This document shows, one piece after another, positions 1-5,586 of a DNA stretch of 23,144 nt. Under the pieces are notes generated by a model. That model was not told where the DNA came from. It saw only the letters and a list, made by a program, of their open reading frames with translations, and made no database searches. How positions within the stretch are numbered: the first letter of the stretch is position 1; each line of letters starts with the position of its first letter. The position numbers and the translations under genes were made by a program. Source of the DNA: JBDIVL01 sp039794405 (GTDB lineage: Bacteria > Planctomycetota > Brocadiia > Brocadiales > Brocadiaceae); the NCBI GenBank assembly GCA_039794405.1, contig JBDIVL010000058.1, positions 1-23,144 on the forward strand. Reading direction: 5' to 3'.

Positions 1-273
1 TAGGCTCAATGAAATTATGCCGGTTTCAAGGGCAAGTATCAAATCCTTAATGTTTCAATTCCTTATAGGCTCAATGAAATCATATTCTGTAGCACGCCAG
101 CCCTTGCCGATATCAGTTTCAATTCCTTATAGGCTCAATGAAATTGTTTGAGTTAACCGCTACGGCAACATTCAGTACCGTTTCAATTCCTTATAGGCTC
201 AATGAAATCTGCATATAGCACAATCAAGGCATTATCCGAATAACGTTTCAATTCCTTATAGGCTCAATGAAAT
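1..273 (-). CRISPR. CRISPR array, leader-proximal end (5 repeats, first partial; 4 spacers)
   Basis: Four full 29-nt identical repeats lie at 52-80, 116-144, 180-208 and 245-273, and a partial copy at 1-15 is cut by the window edge. As written on the plus strand each repeat begins GTTTCAATTCC and ends CAATGAAAT. Spacers are 35-36 nt (16-51, 81-115, 145-179, 209-244) and all differ. The reverse complement ends in ATTGAAAC, the usual 8-nt 5' handle of type I crRNAs, so the array is read on the minus strand, the same direction as the cas genes. The newest spacer should then be 209-244, next to the leader. The array continues leftward outside the window. I saw no spacer matching anything else in the window. 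Confidence 0.97.
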
Positions 274-586
274 CCGTTTTACGGATGCAGTAAATACTTG
301 GTGTTTGAGGCTTTTTGAGGATTAAAAATTGTACCTTTTTTCGTCGACCTTTAATCATGTAAAAATACCCATAGGTTGACAGAGTTTCTTAAATCATTGA
401 ATTAAGATAATATAGGTTCTTTTTGAATTCATAAAACATACCCGGGAAGATATATTTTTAGCATTTACCCCAGGGGTCGACAGAGTCCTTTTCCGTTTCT
501 TTATACTGCAAACACAGTATACTTTTTATCTTAAAGCTTTTCTACAAATTTTTCATCCTAACCAAAACAAACTGGAGAGCAAGGTA
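274..586 (-). promoter_or_regulatory. CRISPR leader region between cas2 and the array
   Basis: This AT-rich non-coding stretch sits between the cas2 stop and the first (leader-side) repeat, where the leader of a minus-strand array belongs. It holds two imperfect direct copies of a motif about 100 nt apart, at 366-390 and 466-490. Both have TACCC followed by GGTTGACAGAG or GGTCGACAGAG and then CTT. A third GTCGACC lies at about 342-348. The second copy contains the palindrome ACCCCAGGGGT. I could not assign a convincing -35/-10 pair. The leader role is inferred from position; the duplicated motif is seen directly. Confidence 0.7.
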
Positions 587-862
587 CTAAAGCATATTAT
601 CTGCAGATCTCTTCTCAGTTCCTATAATTTCCCTGTCTAGCCATTTTTCATTTCTTGATTTGAATAAAATAAGTGAATCTTCATCATCTTCGTTCATGAT
701 CTTTTTAGCCTTTATCTTTAACTCCTCCAATCTTGCTTCAGTGATTTCTCCTTCGAATACCGAATTCTGAATATGATGCAAGTAGCTCCGGCAGAGCTTT
801 AACATCTTTCCACATCGTTTTTGTTCTACATCGTAGACGGCAATTATGTACATGATTGTCAA
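587..862 (-). CDS. cas2: Cas2 (CRISPR adaptation)
   Basis: The 91-aa protein is the usual Cas2 size. It has the N-terminal ferredoxin-like strand MYIIAVYDV with the conserved Asp, followed by the family-typical segment with QNSVFEGEIT at about residues 32-41. Cas2 bridges two Cas1 dimers in the spacer-integration complex; its own nuclease residue is not needed for integration in studied systems. The start at 862 is supported by AAAGAGG a few bases upstream; an internal Met at residue 4 is the alternative. It is the last cas gene before the leader. Unusually, it is separated from cas1 by more than 600 nt of repeat debris, so it may be poorly co-transcribed with cas1. Confidence 0.95.
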   Translation of the reverse strand: MTIMYIIAVYDVEQKRCGKMLKLCRSYLHHIQNSVFEGEITEARLEELKIKAKKIMNEDDEDSLILFKSRNEKWLDREIIGTEKRSADNML

Positions 863-901
863 CCTCTTTGTTTAAATTTTACAGAAATCAGAATACAGGA
901 G

Positions 902-961
902 TCAGGAGACAGAATCCAGGATGGAAGCAGAATAGACCTCCAGTAACTTACTGACTTTTTC
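902..961 (-). pseudogene. 3' remnant of a second four-helix-bundle (23S IVS) gene
   Basis: Read on the minus strand, 961-905 encodes EKVSKLLEVYSASILDSVS followed by TGA (902-904). This matches the C-terminus EEVSKLLEAYSASILNSIS of the intact four-helix-bundle gene at 2517-2894, and the similarity continues into the downstream repeat (about 888-904 compared with 2506-2520). Only the last 19 codons survive. The break at 961 falls exactly where the hairpin element 962-1114 begins, suggesting that element, or a deletion ending there, removed the rest. The match is seen directly; the order of events is inferred. Confidence 0.8.
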
Positions 962-1114
962 AAGCTATAGTGCTCAAGAGATGAGACCGAACAGTATTTT
1001 AGATCGGGTGGCACGGACAAACGAGTTTGTCCGTGATGGTGTACTCAAATCCTGGTTCATTTTATCTGGTTTCATTATGTGCTGTTCGGTTTCATCTCTT
1101 GGATGCTATAGCTT
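962..1114. repeat. 153-nt hairpin element with nested palindrome (MITE-like or structured RNA)
   Basis: The outer arms 962-994 and 1082-1114 are inverted repeats, 28 of 33 positions matching; both start AAGCTATAG and end at ACCGAACAG when read inward. All five differences are transitions, and four of them would be G-U pairs in RNA read on the plus strand. Inside sits a perfect 11-bp palindrome, 1012-1035 (CACGGACAAAC, 2-nt loop, GTTTGTCCGTG). No credible gene lies inside. It is inserted between cas1 and cas2. I saw no clear target-site duplication, so mobility is only inferred. Confidence 0.75.
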
Positions 1115-1166
1115 CCTTAACGAAGGGGATTTTAGGGGGTTGTATTTTTCCAGGCAACGTTACAAT
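1115..1166. repeat. Fragment of a dispersed G-rich repeat, related to the interior of the 14794-14985 element
   Basis: The segment reads CTTAACGAAGGGGATTTTAG, then GGGGTTGTATTTTTCCAGGC, and closely parallels 14874-14916 inside the short inverted-repeat element (CTTAACAAAGGGGGATTTAG, then GGGGTTGTGTGTTTTCCTGGC). It is therefore a partial copy of the same dispersed family, without the terminal inverted repeats seen at the other locus. Confidence 0.6.
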
Positions 1167-1505
1167 ACTCATCTTTACCCACACAAAAAATAAAAATTCC
1201 TATACAATCAAGGTAATAAGCTGTTTATCTTTACCAATGAGTCAAGTTTTAAAAGTAACCAGGATGTACAAAATAAGCAGTCAGCTATCTGCGGTCAGCT
1301 TGCAGCCTCTATCCAATTAAGGTTTTAGAGTGATTTTTTTCAAGAGTTGTGGGGTATGCCATTTCTATTTCCACTACTCCATTACTCCATAATCAAGAAT
1401 TTCTGTCTCCTGTCTCCTGTCTTCTACCTTCTCAGAACCAGAAATCAACGATCCGCAATCCGAAATCAAAGAAACCTGTCTTCGCCCTTCAGCCTTCCCA
1501 AACCC
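1167..1505. other. Non-coding repeat graveyard between cas1 and cas2
   Basis: I see no supportable gene here. The stretch strings together short repetitive motifs: CAGTCAGCTATCTGCGGTCA at about 1281-1300, CCACTACTCCATTACTCCA at about 1371-1389, and CTGTCTCCTGTCTCCTGTCT at 1403-1422. The last belongs to the same CTGTCTCCTGACTTCTG-type family that flanks the four-helix-bundle gene and cas4. Open frames on the plus strand here are low-complexity and have no ribosome-binding site. Confidence 0.5.
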
Positions 1506-2498
1506 CTACCACCATATTTTAAACCCCTCGTACTCCTGCTCACCAATCAGGTGTTTGATGAGCTTATAACATTCTAATCTCACCAGATATCGATAAGAGA
1601 CCTGCCTTTCAAGTTTTTTGTGGGTAATAATGGTTTTCAGTTTTTCGTCGTACTCCTTGACAATGACCTTTTTCCCTTTTTCGCCAAGGTAGCAGCAATT
1701 AACCTCTGTCATAAAATCATCCCTGGTGATTTGCTGACGGTTAAGGAGGGTAAATATGATTCTATCACTGAAAATTGGCTTAAATATTTCTGCCAGATCG
1801 AGGCTCAGGGAGAACCTCCGCTCACCGGGCTCGTGTAAATAGGAAATAAGCGGGTTTAACTGCGTATGGTAGATTTCACCAAGGCATGTGGTATAGACCA
1901 TGGAGTTGAGGTATGAGATCAGGGCATTGATCATATTATCCGGCGGTTGTTTTACCCTTCGCTCAAATTCAATTTCCTGTTCAATGATACCTGGCCATGC
2001 CTTGTAGTAGGTATTCCGGATGTTTCCCTCAAGCCCCATCAGTTCTTCCACTGCTTCTGTCTTTTCAATCTGTGCCCTGAAACCTTCGATGGTATTGATA
2101 TACTCATCCAGCCCTTTTCCCCTGCTGTTGTAGTACCTCAGGTTCTTCAGGATATTGAAGCTGGCAGCATCCACAAACGCCCGCGCAAGGGTGACCCTCT
2201 TTTGCCTGCTCGTGTAGTGACCTACCTGCCTGACCAGGAGTTGTCCGGAATTTAAATACTCCCTTGGATAGTAGCTGCCGGAATAAAAACCGTAGTAGTT
2301 GAAAATATGCACGGGGATGCCTTTTTGCGCCAGGTAATTGAATAGTTTAGTATTGAAGTCAATCTCCCCGAAGGCATATAAGGACTCTGTATTCTCGATA
2401 GGGATGACGGATTTTGAGCCATCTTCCTTTTCAAAGAAAATGGTATTTTCCTGCCGTTTGAGTCGTCCGTTGTTAAAGATGTAGTAGTTTTGTTTCAT
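1506..2498 (-). CDS. cas1: Cas1 integrase (CRISPR adaptation)
   Basis: The 330-aa protein matches Cas1 throughout, most like the version found with type I-B systems. The metal-binding triad of the integrase active site is visible: E157 in MGLEGNIR, H222 in YLHEPGERR, and E237 in SLDLAEIFKP. The N-terminal beta domain begins YYIFNNGRLKRQENTI. Cas1 with Cas2 cuts and joins new spacers at the leader-repeat junction. The ATG at 2498 has no visible Shine-Dalgarno: the bases directly upstream belong to the inverted terminal repeat of the IVS-like element (2506-2520), which seems to have replaced the native leader. Translation may therefore be weak. The gene is full length with no frame damage. Confidence 0.97.
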   Translation of the reverse strand: MKQNYYIFNNGRLKRQENTIFFEKEDGSKSVIPIENTESLYAFGEIDFNTKLFNYLAQKGIPVHIFNYYGFYSGSYYPREYLNSGQLLVRQVGHYTSRQKRVTLARAFVDAASFNILKNLRYYNSRGKGLDEYINTIEGFRAQIEKTEAVEELMGLEGNIRNTYYKAWPGIIEQEIEFERRVKQPPDNMINALISYLNSMVYTTCLGEIYHTQLNPLISYLHEPGERRFSLSLDLAEIFKPIFSDRIIFTLLNRQQITRDDFMTEVNCCYLGEKGKKVIVKEYDEKLKTIITHKKLERQVSYRYLVRLECYKLIKHLIGEQEYEGFKIWW

Positions 2499-2505
2499 GG
2501 TTCTA

Positions 2506-2933
2506 GAAGACAGAAGTCAGGAGATAGAATTCAGAATGGAAGCGGAATAGGCCTCCAGTAATTTACTGACTTCTTCAACTTGAGACATTAATTCCATAGT
2601 ATTGCCATATTGGAGGTCTTTTGCCAAAATTAAATAGTATCGGCATTCTTCAAGGGAGCCTTGTGAAATATTCATAAACCGCACTTTATCGGCTTTCGTC
2701 TTTTTTTTAAACCCTTCTGCGATATTTGCTGGGATGGAAATCGCTGCACGTCTGAATTGAGCAGTTAATCCATAGATTTCCTTTTGAGGGAAATTATTGC
2801 TAAACTGATAGATGGATAGCACAAATTGATGCGCTTTTTGCCATACTATCAAATCCTGGAAGTTTTTTGCTGCAACCTTTTTCTCGTTCGCCATCTTCCG
2901 TCTCCTGACTTCTGAATTCTGACTTCTGTCTTC
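2506..2933 (-). mobile_element. IVS-like element: inverted repeats flanking a four-helix-bundle gene
   Basis: A perfect 15-bp inverted repeat, GAAGACAGAAGTCAG at 2506-2520 and its complement at 2919-2933, brackets the four-helix-bundle gene. A second copy of the same motif, AGAAGTCAGGAGA, lies just inside the right end. A partial copy of the same element lies at 888-961, and the bare repeat occurs as a palindrome at 3507-3577. In bacterial 23S rRNA, genes of this protein family sit inside intervening sequences whose ends pair into a stem cut by RNase III. Here the same layout sits inside an mRNA between cas4 and cas1. Mobility and processing are inferred; no target duplication was identified. 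Confidence 0.55.
2517..2894 (-). CDS. Four-helix-bundle protein (23S rRNA intervening-sequence protein family)
   Basis: The 125-aa protein has the signature of the S23/IVS four-helix-bundle family: FQDLIVWQKAHQFVLSIY near residue 13, then FPQKEIYGLTAQFRRAAISI at about 35-54 followed by PANIAEG. Its function is unknown; homologues are encoded in 23S rRNA intervening sequences and a related fold (Avd) works with diversity-generating retroelements. There is no reverse transcriptase here. The ribosome-binding site AGGAG, 8 nt before the ATG, is supplied by the flanking repeat itself, and the last codons and stop also run into the repeat, so gene and repeat behave as a unit. It interrupts the cas4-cas1 interval but has no known role in CRISPR. 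Confidence 0.88.
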   Translation of the reverse strand: MANEKKVAAKNFQDLIVWQKAHQFVLSIYQFSNNFPQKEIYGLTAQFRRAAISIPANIAEGFKKKTKADKVRFMNISQGSLEECRYYLILAKDLQYGNTMELMSQVEEVSKLLEAYSASILNSIS

Positions 2934-2963
2934 CTACCTCTGACGCCTGAATTTTATCTACAT

Positions 2964-3473
2964 TTATACCCAACACATATCCCCATAACTGCAGCTCTTG
3001 CATATCTTCATCCTCACCGGTGCTGGGGGCAATTCGGCTTCAACTATACCTTTTATCCCTTTCAAAATCACCTGGATTTTTTCATCGTCTCCTGATTCTA
3101 AAAATACATCGAGGGTCTTTTTCAGTTTTGGATAATTAATTTTTCCCGTAACCCCATCCACACCCTTCTGTTTCAGGTACCAGAGATAATACTTCAACTG
3201 CCAGATGTGCGGTTCTTCTACTTTATCGGACTTCTTTACCTCATGGATGACTCTATCCTTGCCGATGAAGTCTATCTTGATGGTCCCGTCAATATCGATC
3301 TCTTTCTTCTCTCGTTCATAGGACGTCTCATGGACCAGCTTGCCGAGGTAGACTGCATCACTCGTCTGCTCCATCTCAATATTTTTGGAAAAGTACCACA
3401 GCTTCTTTTTGCAGAGGAAGTAGTAGTTTATCTGGGTACCGGTGAAGCGGATATTATGTAGAGAGCTATTCAT
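2964..3473 (-). CDS. cas4: Cas4 nuclease (spacer selection/trimming)
   Basis: The 169-aa protein is a compact Cas4 of the RecB-nuclease fold. Visible motifs are C21 in YFLCKKKLWYF, H48 in GKLVHE, D68, E78 and K80 in IHEVKKSDK, the QLKYYLWYL helix near 92-100, and the C-terminal cluster C158, C161 and C167, which with C21 would hold a 4Fe-4S cluster. Cas4 trims prespacers and checks the PAM with Cas1-Cas2. The ribosome-binding site is weak (an AGAAGGA lies about 20 nt upstream). It lies upstream of cas1 in transcription order, but the IVS-like element separates the two. No key residue is missing. Confidence 0.94.
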   Translation of the reverse strand: MNSSLHNIRFTGTQINYYFLCKKKLWYFSKNIEMEQTSDAVYLGKLVHETSYEREKKEIDIDGTIKIDFIGKDRVIHEVKKSDKVEEPHIWQLKYYLWYLKQKGVDGVTGKINYPKLKKTLDVFLESGDDEKIQVILKGIKGIVEAELPPAPVRMKICKSCSYGDMCWV

Positions 3474-3506
3474 AACTTTGCACTTGTTACAATTTCCTTC
3501 TGAATA

Positions 3507-3577
3507 CAGAAGTCAGGAGTCAGAATCCAGAATTCAGAATAAAGTCATTTTTTTCCCATTCTGACTCCTGACTTCTG
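3507..3577. repeat. Perfect 20-bp inverted repeat of the CAGAAGTCAGGAG family
   Basis: The arms 3507-3526 (CAGAAGTCAGGAGTCAGAAT) and 3558-3577 are perfect reverse complements with a 31-nt loop. The motif is the one forming the ends of the IVS-like element at 2506-2933 and flanking the remnant at 902-961. Here the arms sit back to back without the protein gene, between the SEC-C gene and cas4, about 30 nt upstream of cas4. As RNA it would form a strong hairpin. There is no T-run typical of an intrinsic terminator for either strand. Confidence 0.85.
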
Positions 3578-3612
3578 GCTCCTGAATTCTACTTCAATCA
3601 GTGTTTATCTCA

Positions 3613-4515
3613 TTAAATCGTTTTATTCATACAACATTTCTTATATTTCTTTCCGCTGCCGCATGGGCAGGGTTCATTACGGCCAGGTTTCCGCTTTTCA
3701 GGAGTAAAAGACTCTAAAAGCTCCTCGTCCTCTTCAAGATATTCTTCTTCTTCTTCTTCTTCTCTTCTCCACCGCTCTTGCCGACTCTTTATCTCGTCTT
3801 CATCATAAAAGGATAACCAGTCTTTTGTATAATGGTAGAGGGTTTTTTCATGTGTGGAAACAACCTCTTTGACGTCTACCTCGTCGAATGCAGCGATTTT
3901 AAATTCATCATCTTCTGTTTTCTCTTCTGCCTTTTTCTCTTCTTCGCAAAAAGCGAGAAGTGACTCTTTGTATTCGCTGCGTGCAAAATCGAGGAGTACA
4001 TTTCCTACGCATCCTCTCAGATTGGTATCCTCTTCCGTATCGGCCAACAGGGAGTGGATAAGAGGGAAAATGTCATCTTCAACCTCCGGATGGTTAATAG
4101 TAATGGATGCCAATCCCATTATTGCGGAAGACTTAACCTTCCAATCGTTTGCCTTATCTTTTGTAATCTTTTTCAGTTCATCTATTGCTGGTATGCCTAA
4201 TTTGCCAAATATCGATGGAAGTTCAATAGTAATCCACTCAACATCATGTGCTTCCGCCCATCGTAAAGCTCGTATCAGGGGTAAAACGGCCTCTTTTGTA
4301 TCAATTGCACCGAGGATAAATACAGCATGTACCACAGCCCACCATTCCGGCATGCTGCTTGTCCAATGGGATTCTTTTGATACAATGTCATTGAGTGGCT
4401 TTATCATCCGTTCACCACGCCTGACAAATTCATCCACTGCCTTTCGTGGCAGCCGGTCTGCTTCGGTAAAAAGAAGTTTTAGGAGCGATTCGTCATCCAA
4501 TGTCTGGTAATCCAT
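3613..4515 (-). CDS. HEAT-like repeat protein with C-terminal SEC-C zinc motif
   Basis: The protein is 300 aa from the ATG at 4515. That start has AAGAAAGGG about 10 nt upstream; a longer GTG-initiated reading (to 4560) begins inside a dispersed repeat and is unlikely. The N-terminal two thirds is helical with HEAT/DUF1186-like character (for example WWAVVHAVFILGAIDTKEAV and DWKVKSSAIMGLASI). An acidic Glu-rich linker follows, and the protein ends in GRNEPCPCGSGKKYKKCC, the SEC-C zinc-binding motif shared with the SecA C-terminus. SEC-C proteins have varied or unknown roles. It sits between cas5 and cas4, read in the same direction. No link to CRISPR is known to me; it may be a passenger. Confidence 0.85.
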   Translation of the reverse strand: MDYQTLDDESLLKLLFTEADRLPRKAVDEFVRRGERMIKPLNDIVSKESHWTSSMPEWWAVVHAVFILGAIDTKEAVLPLIRALRWAEAHDVEWITIELPSIFGKLGIPAIDELKKITKDKANDWKVKSSAIMGLASITINHPEVEDDIFPLIHSLLADTEEDTNLRGCVGNVLLDFARSEYKESLLAFCEEEKKAEEKTEDDEFKIAAFDEVDVKEVVSTHEKTLYHYTKDWLSFYDEDEIKSRQERWRREEEEEEEYLEEDEELLESFTPEKRKPGRNEPCPCGSGKKYKKCCMNKTI

Positions 4516-4552
4516 ACATACTAACCCTTTCTTAATGCGTACAATATTTTGG

Positions 4553-4585
4553 TTAGCCACGAATCAACATGAATAGGCACGGATG
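4553..4585 (-). repeat. Dispersed ATTCGTG-type repeat, copy 1
   Basis: Reverse-complemented, this reads CATCCGTGCCTATTCATG and ends in TTCGTGGCTAA. It matches 13858-13890 at most positions (CATTCGTGCTTATTCGTG, ending TTTGTGGCTAA). A third, more diverged copy lies at 15071-15103. All three lie at ends of gene blocks in the CRISPR/TA island. Confidence 0.65.
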
Positions 4586-4699
4586 GCTATACGTAATAAT
4601 TCCCGATTTAATTTTGAATATATACACTACCTCTATCCCGTTCATCCTGTCTATCCCTGTTCATTTAGCTTCTCCATATTTTATCACAAAAAGTCCGAA

Positions 4700-4825
4700 G
4701 TACGTGAAGGACTAAAAATCGCCGGTGAAATTGTAAGCGAAAAGGAGGATAATGGCGAAGGCTACTATGCATATTCTCCTACCCTTCCTGGATGTTATTC
4801 CAACGGGCCGACTATCGAAATTACA
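4700..4825 (+). pseudogene. Truncated HicB-family antitoxin remnant
   Basis: On the plus strand the reading KIAGEIVSEKEDNGEGYYAY continues SPTLPGCYSNGPTIEI. This is the core of HicB/UPF0150 antitoxins, whose hallmark is a DxxGYYAYSPxLPGCxSxGxT segment. The match stops at about 4822, where the cas5 coding end begins on the other strand. The rest of HicB (the helices after GxT and the DNA-binding domain) and any HicA gene are missing, and the ORF upstream is repeat-derived. I read it as a fossil rather than a working gene. Confidence 0.65.
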
Positions 4826-5585
4826 AAACAATTTTTTCGTATTGCGTAAAATGTTTACTGCTCTGTACAAAACGATAAGGGACGATTGTCTTTACCAATA
4901 TCCGATGTTCACCCAGTTTTACTGTACCTGAACCATAGGTGCTTATTCGATCAAAGCCATCTTTTGCATTACACAGAGGTTCTCCAAAGTCATCGAGATA
5001 TTGTACCCAAAGAAAACTGCCCGTAGTCAATTGTTCATTTTTCTGATTATATGTATATCCTTTAGGAAGTTCATCTTTACAAATTGAATCTCCAATATAT
5101 TGCCAGAAAGAGCCCCTCTTACCGATGCAATTAATATGACTACCTAAGCGTCTCAAAATAGTTACAACATCTTCTGAAAAATCTTTTATACCCAATGCCA
5201 CATTAAGCGTATCACTGCTATAAAAACAGAATTCCCGATAGGCAATAGTAGGGACATAGAAACCTTTCGGTGCGTCCCGCTCTTCCTGACGAATTTTTAT
5301 AAAAGTATTTTGCACTATGCAAACAGGAGGTGGACTAAACCTGATTTTACAACCCTTAATAAGGTCAAACACCTGTCTAGCTTTAATTTCTGCATCACTA
5401 CCCTCAAATACTCTAAAACAGGCATCGATCAAAGTCATCTTAAAGGCATAAGGAGTTGGGACCAAAAGAGTCTTTCCCCCCTTGCTTGTAGCATGGGTCA
5501 TTCTGAGAGAAAAAAGACTCACCGGGAGGTAACGTAAGATAAGCCATTTCCCTTCCTGACTATTGGCAAAATTTTCCTTAGTCAT
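4821..5585 (-). CDS. cas5: Cas5-like Cascade subunit
   Basis: The 254-aa protein follows cas7 with a 1-nt gap and has a clear GGAGG before its ATG, embedded in the cas7 end. Residues 14-50 (WLILRYLPVSLFSLRMTHAT, then KTLLVPTPYAFKMTLIDA) resemble the N-terminal RAMP strand and the P-T-P segment of Cas5 proteins. Cas5 caps the 5' handle of the crRNA in Cascade. The assignment rests on this motif plus its position next to Cas7. The extreme C-terminus abuts the HicB remnant, so the last residues (QYEKIVL) may derive from a past insertion or deletion. The sequence is divergent from standard I-E and I-C Cas5. Confidence 0.8.
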   Translation of the reverse strand: MTKENFANSQEGKWLILRYLPVSLFSLRMTHATSKGGKTLLVPTPYAFKMTLIDACFRVFEGSDAEIKARQVFDLIKGCKIRFSPPPVCIVQNTFIKIRQEERDAPKGFYVPTIAYREFCFYSSDTLNVALGIKDFSEDVVTILRRLGSHINCIGKRGSFWQYIGDSICKDELPKGYTYNQKNEQLTTGSFLWVQYLDDFGEPLCNAKDGFDRISTYGSGTVKLGEHRILVKTIVPYRFVQSSKHFTQYEKIVL

Positions 5586-5586
5586 C

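Noticed and set aside
1..273. Spacers targeting sequence within this window
   Set aside because: I compared the four complete spacers by eye with the rest of the window and saw no extended match on either strand; a database search would be needed for real targets.
981..1577. Plus-strand open frames in the cas1-cas2 gap
   Set aside because: They lie in hairpin and repeat sequence, have no ribosome-binding sites, and translate to low-complexity sequence with no family resemblance.
2517..2894. Diversity-generating retroelement, because of the Avd-like four-helix bundle
   Set aside because: There is no reverse transcriptase, template repeat or variable repeat nearby; the flanks fit an IVS-like element instead.
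3720..3775. Simple-sequence TTC tract as a possible contingency repeat
   Set aside because: It is an in-frame Glu-rich stretch of the SEC-C protein; the repeat unit is a codon, so length change would not shift the frame.
4516..4560. Longer SEC-C protein from a GTG at 4560
   Set aside because: The extra 15 codons lie partly in a dispersed repeat and the ATG at 4515 has a ribosome-binding site.
4583..4849. 88-codon plus-strand frame as an intact gene
   Set aside because: The first third is repeat-derived and the HicB part is truncated; only the remnant is supportable.
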